64,000 nucleotides of DNA from Polytrichum commune (lineage: Eukaryota; Streptophyta; Polytrichopsida; Polytrichales; Polytrichaceae): NCBI GenBank assembly GCA_950295325.1, contig OX485803.1, positions 31,808,001-31,872,000 of the forward strand. The letters run 5' to 3'. This document shows positions 45,719-57,065 of this stretch, in pieces. The notes beneath the pieces are model-generated. The model had not been told where the DNA came from. It worked only from the letters and a program-made list of their open reading frames with translations, and searched no databases. How positions within the stretch are numbered: the stretch's first letter is position 1; each line of letters starts with the position of its first letter. Both the position numbers and the translations under genes were made by a program.

Positions 45719-46051
45719 CACACATGTTCAAAAACCCGGGTTTTGGAACAGAGTTTGGTAAGCAAAGGTGAAAAGAATGTTGGCCTTGACATGTGCCTAA
45801 CTGCAAGGAACTGGGTTTCGAGGTTGGTCCCTCTTCTATTGACTAAAACTGTTTGTTTTCAACTCCAATCCAAGAGAGCGGACTTGCAAAGGCTTAAAAA
45901 CTCTATTTTTTTTATTGAAGTTGAAAACAAACAGTTTTAACCAATAAAAGAGGGAGCAACCTAGAAACCCAGCTCCTTGAAGTTAGGCACATGTCAAGGC
46001 CAACATTCTTTTTACCTTGGCTTACCAAACTCCTTTTTCAAAAGTGTGTGG
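45719..46051. repeat. Long inverted repeat (arms about 140-150 bp, loop about 44 bp)
   Basis: The left arm (45719-45869) and the reverse complement of the right arm (45914-46051) are nearly identical: GAATGTTGGCCTTGACATGT continues into GCCTAACT.CAAGGA, CTCCCTCTT(C/T)TATTG and AAAACTGTTTGTTTTCAACT. A transcript would fold into a long, almost perfect hairpin. A further inverted piece (GGGGAGGCCACAC at 45709 against GTGTGGCCTCCCC at 46273-46285) suggests a larger foldback interrupted on the right. It could be a young MIRNA or siRNA hairpin locus or a foldback transposon. Confidence 0.8.
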
Positions 46052-47049
46052 CAGTGATATTTTTTGGACAAAATTTCGCACATAACTTAACTCAAATCTC
46101 AAAAAGATTATTTTATTTTTCGCCAATTTTTCCAAACTTTTTTGTCCAAAAAATTGGATAAAATTGCCCTTAAAGTGCTATTCTTTAGGATTTTTACCCC
46201 CGAAAAAAGGTAATATTTCTATGAATGTGATCGCCACTCTGGCTCCTACAACAAAATGAAAAAACATACACTGTGTGGCCTCCCCTTGACTCGAGGGGCT
46301 TACAGCAGGTTTTACAAGAGCTCTGTGGGTACTCCCAAAATGACATTATCCACTGCATGCTATGGGTAGGCTAAGCTCATTATGTAGTTGGAAACAGTGT
46401 GCAGTAGTAACATAGAACTCTGTCAGTGACCCAATTCGGACACCTTATTTTTGGTCATACTGAATTAATGGTATTCTTTGAAAGACGAACCTCAGCTCCT
46501 TGATTGAGAAAACAAAAGAATCAATACTCAACACTATCTGGTCTAGGTGGACCTTATGTAACCATTTAAGATTGCAAAGAAACCTTGGCTTTCGTAAATC
46601 ATAACTAAATCACCTAATGTCATAATTTCATAAACTCCATTAACCTGTTCATAAATTTGCTAATTTTCTGAAAAGTGTCTTGCCGCGTGTTAAGTGTCCA
46701 TTATGGCGCTTCTACCTTTGGAAGAGAGGACTCGACTGTAATAACCAAAAGAATGGGTTTAGTTTGAGAGAATGCTTCCTTGTGAATGACCTCTTGTGAT
46801 TTACAAGTTCTAGTATCGGTGAGCCGCTCAGCTACAATCGGGAGAAAGATAAGCCTAGATCTCAAGTTGCTGACCCCTTAATTCAAATGAACGTTCTGTA
46901 AGAATGATCTCCATAAGCTATGCTATGTGATCTGCTGGCTAGTGATGTGCCCTTTGTGTAAACTGCCTTCCGTCCCAGTTGGGGATTGAAGCTAATGTCC
47001 ACCTGGGGCTTAAATCCTGAACAACTTGTGTTTGATTACTTCATGTAGG

Positions 47050-47155
47050 AGTGATGCTACAGAGGGCTCTCTTACATTGGCTAAGACACATTTGTATCCC
47101 ATGTGGAAACTAGATTCCCGCACTAGTAAGATGAAATAGAGCCCTCTATGGTGGT
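47050..47155. mobile_element. Small MITE-like element, about 105 bp
   Basis: Ends ACAGAGGGCTCT and AGAGCCCTCTATG are inverted repeats. The right half (CCCA(T/C)GTGGAAACTA.ATTCC and the AGATGAAATA.AG.GCCCTCTA block) recurs at 59258-59310. It sits just beyond the tRNase Z stop codon. Confidence 0.5.
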
Positions 47156-47275
47156 ATTCCTCGGAAAGCATCTTCCACACTGTGCAACCCTACAATGCAG
47201 CCATGTTGGCCATCATCAAAAGCTTTGAGAACAGGAAGACCTTTCCATTTGGCTGTTGTAATGACTTTGACTGCT

Positions 47276-50200
47276 TTAGACTGCAGAGGAAGAAGACTGG
47301 TGAACAGGTTCAGCAGGATCATCTTGCTGAACCACAGTAACAGCTGCCAAGTCGTGAGCAGCCATGACGGATTGCTTTCCAAACCTTCTCTTAGCAGCCC
47401 ATACAAGTTCTGCGATTGTCCCTTTCTCCTGCAAAAGCAAATAGAGAACATAGTTGGAAATTGCATAGGCATGAGGTTAATCACCTGTCAACGCACCGAA
47501 CATTGTTTGCATCTTTTCATAAGACCCTCCCCTTCAGATTGCAATATTAATCATTTTGGATGTAGAACACACGCCAACACAAGGTAGAGTCCTCATAACT
47601 ATTGGAGATTCCACTATGCACAAGGAAGTATTTCGAAGTGACAAAAGAAAGTGCTGCAGGTAGCACTGAACAGGATACCGGCAATGTGAAAGATAAATCT
47701 TACAGAAGTTCCGTAGAGGGCGCCTTCCAATTTGCCACTGAAATGGGTGAGCACAAGTGTATTGGCATCAACATTTCGAGCAAATCTTCCAGCCATTGCT
47801 GTCATTACAACATTTTCCACTTTTCAGCTTCAGAGTGATAGGAGCACAGGCAAGTAGTTCTCTAAGATAAACAATGATTCTGATTAAGAAGGTGTCCAAT
47901 ACCAACTTCTGAACGGTTTCCAACAACACACATCGTCAAAAGGACCACTATGATTTTGGAAAAACTTAACTTTTATTCAACAATATAAAAATCTGATACA
48001 GTGAGCCAGCTTACGATGGAATCAAAGGTGTGAAACTTAGCTCAGGTCAAGATGAGATGAAATGCAACACCAAGTACACAAATGTTGTGGGTATTGCAAA
48101 AAGAGTATGCAGAAGAAATTGTTCAGGGAAACTTACAAGCAGTTGAATGGCCACGAGCAGCAGCAAGCTCAGCCTCCTGTTCTACCACAGTAGCCTCATG
48201 GACTAATATATCTGCTCCCTTTGCTGCAATGAGAAGTGATCTTGAGTCACATGTGTCTCCCAGAATCACTGCTCAACAAATCAGCCCCACAGAAACATCT
48301 CATAAGATCCCTTTACTACAGAAATTAGACAGACTAAAACACCTTTTAAGTAAAATTTAGTAACAATTGGAGCAGAAGAGAGTTATCCTTTAGCTCGATA
48401 GAACTTTTCGTCGGGAGTCCATCCCCTAGGATTTTCCATTGGAAGTTCCTATACAACTCTACACTTTATTTTCACTTGTAATGGTACATGCTCGGAGGTA
48501 GTATTGAATTTGAATGAAGAACAATCTATTTCGATTCATTTGAGTGCCAGACTCATTTTAGCACCTCTTGCCATGCCATTATAAGTTTGATCTTCAATGA
48601 ACCAATACAGAAGGCTCTTCATTCACACCTCCAAACCACCTCCAAGCATGCACCAGAAACTTACCGAACATGGAAAGTGTTGTATGCAAAACAACCCGCT
48701 CCCGACTAATACTCAAGTTGAGTTAGAGGATAATATGGGCATATGAGAAATTATGAATTTTATCTGAAGCCACGTACCAACTTTTCTTCCTTTCCGTGGA
48801 GGCCCAAGCACATCTGTTGGTTCCACCTGATCAAGGATACAAAATAGATTAGCTTGCCATTAAGCTTAATCTGTTGCAACCTGTACAAGAGAAAGCAAAC
48901 TCAAGGTACAAATTCAAATCTCCATTTATCTTGGGTATTACAATTTAGTGCTGCCTAACTAGAATTCAGGGTTTAAATCAACACTGAAACTGACATAAGT
49001 GTCCTTCGCTACCTAAATTTATAAGCATCAAGCAGGTTTGGGAGTGGGGATCTTCCATTTCTCCAGTTCCGTGTGTAACGTAGGTATTTTATCACTAAGA
49101 ATTTGAAGGTGTATTGATCTAATAATCACTTAAGACAAAAGACTGGCTCCAAATTATTTGTGGTTGCAGGATACGGCGTTCTCAGCACCATGTCCAAATA
49201 GATCAGATTTAACAGGTCTCTGTCTCAGATTTAGCAGACTTTAACAGATTTAACAGAATGGGCTCAAGATGTCATACAGAGGGGTTCTCAGCACCATGGT
49301 ATTTTTAGTTTAGACCGCCAAAAGTCACCCTCTCTAAAGGTGGCCTATTTATCATAGGCATTCTTCCAATGGGAGCACAAAATTATGTGGATGAATTATA
49401 GGGAGATTGTAGCGCGTATAGATGACTTAGACACAAATACATACCACGCATATCACTGTCACATATGACTTTATTTTCACTTCCTCTTTTAATAGGTTGT
49501 GCAAAATATGGATTCAAAACCATAGACCAAATAAAAGATTACTTCCATACTACTAGGGGATTTGAGGGTTCATAGAAATTGTCACGTATCCTGTATAACA
49601 CAACCCCGGATCTTTAAGGGTTAAGTCCTGCAACTGAGATGAACTGCGTGGCTAAGAAGAAGGGACTTACCGTCTTCCCATTGGTAAGAGTAACTGCGTT
49701 GCCATGTTGCAGCTTGGCATACATGGGACCCGGTTGTACTCCAGCCTCCATGGCCCGCTCTACACTAAATCTGTTTTCGACACCATAGGTACTTTAATGG
49801 CAAGTAGTAATTGTCTAGACATTTGATATATTTCTAAATAGTTCATGGTAGTAACAGATACTTCATAGAGCAACTCCAACACAAGCCTCAAATGATCTGC
49901 GGTAGATGTACAAAACAAAGTGCTCAAAAGTTTCCGTCAACAGTGCAGTCTATTAATAAACCTGCCAGGTCGCAGCCTTTCTTCAACCACATAACCCCAA
50001 CAGGGAATAGAATGCTTCAGCAAGCCAGCAACTACAATATATTTGTCGTCCTCATGTCTGCAACCACCAGCAATGCTTGTCAAACTTCGATCATTAGCTA
50101 CTTGGAATGAAAGTATCTCTGATAATTGGGAGAATATGATTGTGGCCACACCCTCAAACACCTACACTAGGAAAGATTATCAATCCTAAAGACAATAAAA

Positions 50201-53200
50201 CAAAATGCACATAGTTCAATGCTTGGATTAAGCATGAAAGACTGTTGGTAGCCATTGATCTCACTTGTCAGAAGTACATGCAAATTATAACTTACACATT
50301 CCATAACCCTTCTTTAGAGCAAAATATGTCCTTCCCAGGCAACTCATCATCATGCAACTCGTCTTCAGCATTCCACTTGACTGTTTTTCTTCTAGTTGAT
50401 TCCTGATATTCCTCATCAAGCAACATAATCAGTGGACCCCAAGCTTGATACGAGTTACCAAACCCAAAAATAACACCAATAAATGTGGCCAACCCCATTT
50501 GACAATATCCCTTCTTAAAGCTCATGTTATTCATGGTCGCATATGAGGGGTTGAGCAATAGGATTAAGGTCTAATTGGTGCCACCTTGTCCTCTGTGTTC
50601 CCTCCTCATCCACCCCCTTCATTTTGGGAAGATTCTTAATTTGATCCTGTCCCCTCCATTTAGCTTATTAATTGACTTTTAACCAAGAGTATGAGGTGAA
50701 TGTTCAGTTAGCTAGAGGTGTAAGATAGGTCCTTTAAGACATAGCTCGAGGGGAAACATGTTTAGAGTCTAGACCTTGTCACCTGAACCTTGCTACTCCT
50801 AGAACAGTAAACCCCTCACTAGCTGTGGGTTGTGCGACATGGCCTGTACTAAATTTAAGGCCAAAACAAAGGCAAGGGCCATTCTAGTGCAAAGTCCATA
50901 GAGGCACTCTGTAGCAAGACATTCAGAAGACAAGGAGAGAATAGCAGCCACTTACTAGTTCTCGCCTAAAAACAGATGATTTGATGCAAGTACCTCTGCT
51001 AACGAAAACATAATTCATGCTCCACAGTGCAGACATGAAAAGCAACAAATATATCTACAAAGTCATGACAATTCAATATAATAAAAAGATTTTCTAAGGA
51101 TGATGAAAGCACACCTCCTGCAAAACTAGTTCATGCACTGCATATTTGATGGGCACCCGGGCGTGGCATAGCTTCAAAGTGGTACGTATCCACTGTCGCA
51201 AACCCTGTGGACCAAAAATTTCAATGGGCTGCTTTGTTGCTGGAGCTGTCATGCCTATCATGCAGAGAAGGCCTTTCTACATCCGCCCAGCATACCCTCC
51301 TTATGTTTAAATCCTCAGCAATATGTAATTACCATGCTCTATACCATCCTTAACCCAACAAATATTGAAACAATGATTTATTTGATCTTTGATGTTGAAT
51401 CCATATTTAGCACAACCTTATAGAAAAAGTGAAAAATGTAAGAATAGATTTTAGGCAGATTTGAGCTCATATAAATAACCTAGACTCAAACACATACAAC
51501 GTATAACTAGTCACTGTTGTCACATATGACTCCATTTTCACTCGACACTTTTAGCACAAATATCAAGAAGTAGTCTTAAATTAGTCTGTATGACACCTTG
51601 AGTCTCAAAATGGGCCTCTCTAACTTTTACAGGTTAAGTACATGCTGAACCTCTCTGTGTGTATCCTATACCCTCTGTATGAACTGTGCAGGATTAAGAA
51701 ACAAACTATCATTTATTGACATCCTGAATGCAGTGAGCATACCTGGAAGCCCAAATATCTTTCAGCAAAAAATCCTTCAGTCAAGGAGCCATAGCCAGAA
51801 ATGCGGCTACTTAGAAGTTGACGAGGAATAATTCCAGCAAACAAGTCAGATATACCAGCTTGAAATTCACTAGTGCTTTCATTCAACCATAAACTCAAAG
51901 ATATTCGATGATACTTAAGATTTTTACCAGCTACTTAGAATGCAGTAATGGAGGATACATGATCACCGTGCATATGGGTGATAAAGATGCTGTCTATGGT
52001 TCTGTGCCGGAAAGGGGTCCTATTCAACTGCTTTTGCACACCTTCCCCGCAATCAAACAAAAAGATTCTGCCATCTGCATCACCCGTTCAGTAGCCCAAA
52101 CTTACAATCTCATGTCAAGATATTTGGTCAATTTGAATAAATCAATATTCTGCGAATTGCACCACCTGTACTCTACAATCAACAAGAATTCTCAGATCAC
52201 CTGGATCAGGCTCCTGCTTGCAGGTAACTTCTCGTACTCTACTTGAACATAGCATGACTTTTATGCATAAACATGATGATCAGACACACAAAATTTCTTG
52301 CTATGACATAAATGTACAAAGATTGAAGAGTAGATGTTTCAAGAGAGTATTACAGACCTAGTCGCAGAGCAATACACGATGTATTCCGGGTCAAGGTTGG
52401 CATAGAAGACGACGTGCCCAAGAACACCAGCTGCATTCCTCGGTGGTCGCAAAAGTCTGAGCTCATAAACACATGTTGCTTTGATTCACCTGCATTCAAA
52501 TTTCTGACATCTGTCCACACATCCAAGTATAGCCACACCACCCACAAATTGAATCAGAAGCTTACAGCTGATAAAATTCCTCTCTCTAAAAAATCATCTA
52601 AGAGACAAAGCTAAACCTTATCGGAAGCATGACAGAACTCAATCTGTAGTTACAACATGATTTACATGCTGAATTTCACGATAAATTAAGCACGGGTAAT
52701 GTGGAATTGAGTTTGTTGCATTCAGATTGTGAGAGACCAACTAACTCCTTCAGCATCTTTAAACCCTAAGAAACACCTCCTCACCCATGTGGGCTAACTT
52801 GTCCATACAGGAAAGGAGGTTGGAATTCTTCTCATGTCACAGGACAGGAAAGTTATTAAGAAAATAATGCTTTGATTGACCTGCATTTGGAGTCACGTCC
52901 TTGTAAGAATTCTGACATCTATCCATACATCCACACCACCCACACATTGAATCCGAAGCTTACAGCTGATAAATTTCCTGTCTCTCTACAAATCATGTAA
53001 GAGACAAAGAGAACCTTATCAGAGATATGACAGTAACTTAGAACTATAGTTACGACATGATTTACATGCTAAACTTCACAACGAATTAGAGCACAGGCAC
53101 TGTGGAAGTGAGTTTGTTGCATTCAGATTGTTCAAGGCGAACTAACTGTCTTCACCATCTTCAAACCTTAAGAAAAACCTCATTACCCATGTGAGCAAAT

Positions 53201-54049
53201 TTGTCCACACGGGTAAGGAGGGTGGACTTCTCATGTTTCAGGAAAGAAGAGCCATTTAATCCATATTGGTTTGATTCATTTAGTACGTCATAATTTACAT
53301 ACGACAGTCATATTAAACATAGGTTGCTTACATTCATAGCACGACATGATTTACGCACTGAATTAGAGCAGAAGCAATGTGGAAGTGAGTTTGTTGCATT
53401 CAGATTGTTACAGGCGAACTAACTGCCTCCAGCATCTTTAAACCCTAAGAAACACCTCCTTACCCATGTGGGCAAATTTGTCCACAGGTAAGGATGTTGA
53501 TATTCTTTTCCTGTCTCAGGAGAGGAGAGTGGTTACTTGGGCTATCAGGGGCAGCCGATTTGTAGCCATTGTCTTCGAGGCGAGGAGTAGAACGCTGCAT
53601 TCTTGGCCTCTCATTGTAACCATGTCCCCCAGGTTGCACCCTGCGTGGGGGACGACTACGACTTACATTTGGATGGGCACCTTCCCCATCTGCTCTCCCT
53701 GCTTTACTTCCTGCTGAGAACACATCCCAAACGAGTAACAGATAAGGGAAACTAAACCCCTCAATTTCTTCACCAAACTCCATCAATTCTTGAGGTTCAA
53801 GTTATGCAATGGCGACACTGACATTCACTACTGCCGGCGAGAAGAAAATGAGATACATCCCATACCATAAGGTTTTCGGGCAGTGGAGGAGTCCGAGGCG
53901 AATCCAGCATTGGCTCCAGCTGCACCGAGCCCTAAATACGGTTGCGACAGCCAGGAGGATTCAAACGGTTGGTGGCTGCAGACAGGATCGTGATGGAAGC
54001 GACCGAGAACACGCGTAAGTCGTTCTTGTAGGCATCGACGCATCGCCAT
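47276..54049 (-). CDS. tRNase Z, short ELAC1-type with N-terminal organelle targeting sequence
   Basis: Endonuclease that removes the 3' trailer of tRNA precursors; the Arg-rich N terminus ([20 protein letters not shown]) suggests mitochondria or plastid. Thirteen exons in matching phase (minus strand order): 53857-54049, 53486-53713, 52358-52456, 51959-52074, 51743-51758, 51115-51272, 50298-50402, 49962-50161, 49671-49770, 48778-48826, 48137-48268, 47704-47798 and 47276-47428, giving 547 aa. The catalytic domain starts [20 protein letters not shown]. Motifs are [11 protein letters not shown], the metal-binding ITHMHGDH, then [80 protein letters not shown] (then ST) and LVLTHFSG. Exon 5 is a 16-nt microexon. 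The first two exon junctions (variable linker) are least certain. Confidence 0.92.
52485..53525. repeat. Three tandem copies of a ~375-bp segment in tRNase Z intron 2
   Basis: Copies at about 52485-52866, 52867-53270 and 53271-53525 (the last shortened). They share GCTTTGATT or TTTGATT starts, CACCACCCACA.ATTGAATC (copies 1 and 2), CATGATTTAC, GTTTGTTGCATTCAGATTGT, AACTAACT, AAACC(C)TAAGAAA and ACCCATGTG.GC or GAGC. Copy 3 overlaps the exon 2 donor region (53486) and copy 1 abuts exon 3 (52456). Confidence 0.8.
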
Positions 54050-54434
54050 TTCTCCCTCAATTGCCAAAGTTGGTTGCAAGAGAGAAAATTCAATCACAGG
54101 AACAATGACCTAGACATTTTTTTTCAGTGTGTAAGATCTGTGAGTTGAATGTTGTGGAGGCAGACATCGGACTCTCAGAACTCAAAACCAGTCTGTAATA
54201 TTGTCTAAACCCTGCATCAATACAGTTTAATGCAGGGTGGAATGCAGGGTTTAAGCGTCAAACCCTGAGTGCGCCTGCACAGGGAGGATTTGAGCATTCC
54301 ACCCATCCCCGCCATAAGGACCTCTACTTCTGAGGCCCATTCACACTGCAAGGGTTTATACATACTCGCCTGAACAGGGCTCGCATATTAGAGAGGTTGA
54401 GAGTTGAGAGCTCGAAGAAAGGAGCCTTCTTCAG
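54050..54434. other. tRNase Z upstream region
   Basis: Probable promoter and leader. It contains a short inverted pair around AAACCCTGCAT (54208-54262) and no gene. In-frame ATG at 54095-54097 is an alternative, longer tRNase Z start. Confidence 0.4.
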
Positions 54435-57065
54435 GCCGTTTCACACTATGGCTGTCCAAGTCGAGAGGCCATGGGATTGAATGGTCAAACTTTGTTGAGA
54501 GTCCAAAGAAATGGGTTGAAAATAGATAGTCAACAAGCGGCTAGTCACGTGGTCTTTGCCTTAGTATTTGAGCAAAAAATTTAATAAACATGACAATATT
54601 GTGCAATGAGTAACTAAAGAATGCCAAAATAAAATATTGAATACGATGATATGAATACGATGGTATAAATATGATGATATGTTGTTGTTTTTACAATCGT
54701 AGATGTTGTCGTTTTTGGGCAAAATGCCAAAGTCAATACACATATGTAAAATTTAAAGTTCAAATCAATTTTGAACTTGCTATATAGTATAACACACTAT
54801 AACACCCTAAAACACACTAGAACACACTATGACATATGTATCAAGGCAAATTTTTGTAAACTATATCAAATAGAAGAAGATGCTATGATCACACCAAGAT
54901 TATCATTGGATTCATTGAATCCAATAAGCTCACCCAAAGCACTCAAATAAAATTCAGCTCTTGCAACTAGGGATCCTAGTGCTTCAATTGCTGCAATGCG
55001 GTCGGTCACATAAAAATCAAGGAAATCATATTCAGACTTGTGCAACAGGGCCTAAATCCATGTGGCGCTCACAAATGCAGCAACAGAGGGTGCATCCTCG
55101 ACGACAATAATAGCATTGATGTGAATCATAAAAGAACACGGAACATCCAGCTTGCAAAGGTTGCAATGGTAATTACCGGATTGTTGATGATAGATATTCT
55201 TGAGCTTACAATTACCACACACCCGCTTGTATGGTAATGTGGATGGGTTGACCACAGTCATACACCCCGTAATTTGCAATAATCCAACAAGAAATGCACG
55301 TTTATATTTGTACATAATTTATAAAAATGAATGAAAGAAGAATACCAATCAAATAGAATAGTGTCATTACCTTCCGAGCAACAACTTGGCCCTGATTTTT
55401 TATGTGTGTGTTGAAAACAACGGTAAGCTTGGATTTCAATGTGTTAGAGTGAACTGGTGTTAGAATAGATGATCCAATTGTAAGAAGCCGAACATCTCCT
55501 TTGTTGGAGCATGCTATTTTTTTTATGATGATATGAGTAGGTTCACCTTTGTGGAATTGTTCCGCAAGTGAATGAAAATCACTTTGAAAAGCTGGTAAAA
55601 AAACTCACCTACATATGCAAACTAAAATTAGAAAAAATGAAGGTGATTTTCAAAATAACAATAATCAAAATGAGGTACTGGAAGTACCTACAACTTAAAT
55701 GTCTTCAGCATCATGTTCGTCAGCAACTAGGAGCTCAAATTTTTGATCGACTTATCCTCTCACGCCAATGACAGTATCAGCACGTGTGGAAGTGGCAAAC
55801 AGTTGGAGCATTTGCCGTGCAAAAGAACGGATCGTATTTGATACGTGGAATAAAAATTTAATTGGAGGATCAAATGGCAGAATCTCAGAGACCTTTGTGA
55901 CAGTAGAGATATCTATTGTCCAGTCCGAATCTCCCTTGTCATAATCTGACCGGCCTTTCACACTAAAATTCTCCAACCACAAAAACTTCTCCCCTTCAGT
56001 TTATCCACGTGAGTTTTCACCAAATTTTCCTTCACATTTACGATTATAGTCGTTGTACCAACTGTGTCCGTAACATCTGCGTGGAAAAACCAGTGAGTTG
56101 GAGATTTTGATGGTGGTATGGTGCTCCCATAACAAGACAGTACAAAACACTCAAAACCCACATCCCGAATAGCATTATCTATCTCTTCCCACAATACAGT
56201 GGGGCGCTTAGCTCGTTTCGTCATGATACCTCCAAAAGAACGATGATACACAAGGTAGCAACAAGCAGAGGAAAACAAAACCCATGATAAAACCAGAGAG
56301 AGCTCTCATGAAAGAATGAGAAACTCGAAGAAGAATGGGGAAGAAGATGAAGGACGAGATTCGCATTGAAGCTCTTAGGAGACGGCTCTACAGTTCTAGT
56401 CAGAGTTTTTACTATTTTTAGTTATAGTTACTAGTTCTAGTCAGAGTTTTTACTAGTTCTAGTTCTAGTTACTAGTTCTAATCAAAGTTTTTACTAGTTC
56501 TAGTTCTAGTTACTAATTCTAGTTCTACAATTCTAGTCAAAGTTTTTACTAGTACTACAGTTCTAGTCAGTTTACTTTTTACTTTTTTACATTTACGCCA
56601 TAGTTTCACTGTTCAACATCGTAACTCCTGAAAACGCAACGTTTTCGTGGTCTCTCCCCTTTAGGGCCATAGACAATAAAATATAGGACTTGGAGCCTTC
56701 TGCTGGGCATAGTGAGAAGCCTCCAAAGGCCAAGCCCAAAGTCCAAACCCAAAGGAGCATCCCATTTTATTCCTTGTCCAAAACAACCCCTCCAATCTAA
56801 CGGCCAAGATTTTGTCAATGAATATTTTTTTATGAAAAAAAACCAACAACCTCTCGACCATAGTTTGGGTTTCCATTCCCATCTGACCCAAACTTCCTTC
56901 GAGAGTCCGTCGCCTTCGTCAAAAAGTAAGCATTTTAAATTGCGACGGCCTTTGGACTTTGGCCTCTAGTGTGAAGGGTCAAGAGTCCGAATTCTTGGTT
57001 TCTTGCAACATGGTTGGTGGAAATTGACAGCCTCTTGACCTTCGGCCATAGTGTGAAGTGGCTCT
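54435..57065. mobile_element. TIR-bounded element of about 2.6 kb carrying an RPA70-like pseudogene
   Basis: The left end (GGCCGTTTCACACTATGGCT from 54433, running to GAGAGGC) and right end (GCCTCTTGACC...GGCCATAGTGTGAAGTGGC to about 57062) are imperfect inverted repeats of about 35 bp. A third, internal copy (GGCCTCTAGTGTGAAGGG) lies near 56960. No transposase was found; the only coding matter is an RPA70-like gene in reverse orientation. Read as a nonautonomous transposon that captured a gene, or as two independent features that happen to nest. Confidence 0.55.
55052..56278 (-). pseudogene. RPA70-like (replication protein A large subunit family) gene, frameshifted
   Basis: The family binds single-stranded DNA through OB folds; related genes also travel in plant transposons. 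Two open pieces (55958-56278 and 55752-55982, minus strand) join at VKENLVKTHVDKLKG and ENFSVKGRSDYDKG, the first OB-fold pattern of plant RPA70 proteins. The frame changes near 55978-55988 at a G run, so one base appears lost. Farther on, 55052-55315 has the C-terminal zinc ribbon KRVCGNCKLKNIYHQ and YHCNLCKLDVP (Cx2C...Cx2C). The middle OB folds are not visible. Not a working gene unless unseen splicing repairs it. Confidence 0.65.

Larger units (their letters stand above)
44663..47049. other. Intergenic region with repeats and a long hairpin
   Basis: Contains a degraded copy of the 7612-type repeat (44960-45060), an R2 copy (45488-45705), a long inverted repeat (45719-46051) and, beyond 46300, sequence with no recognised content that leads to the 3' end of the tRNase Z gene. 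I see no protein gene. Confidence 0.5.

Noticed and set aside
51713-51898. 61-codon frame at the tRNase Z locus
   Set aside because: Mostly intron; only the 16 nt at 51743-51758 fit the conserved protein, in a different exon context.
53809-54018. Plus-strand 69-codon frame [16 protein letters not shown]
   Set aside because: Shadow of the tRNase Z first exon on the minus strand, which fits the family model and phase.
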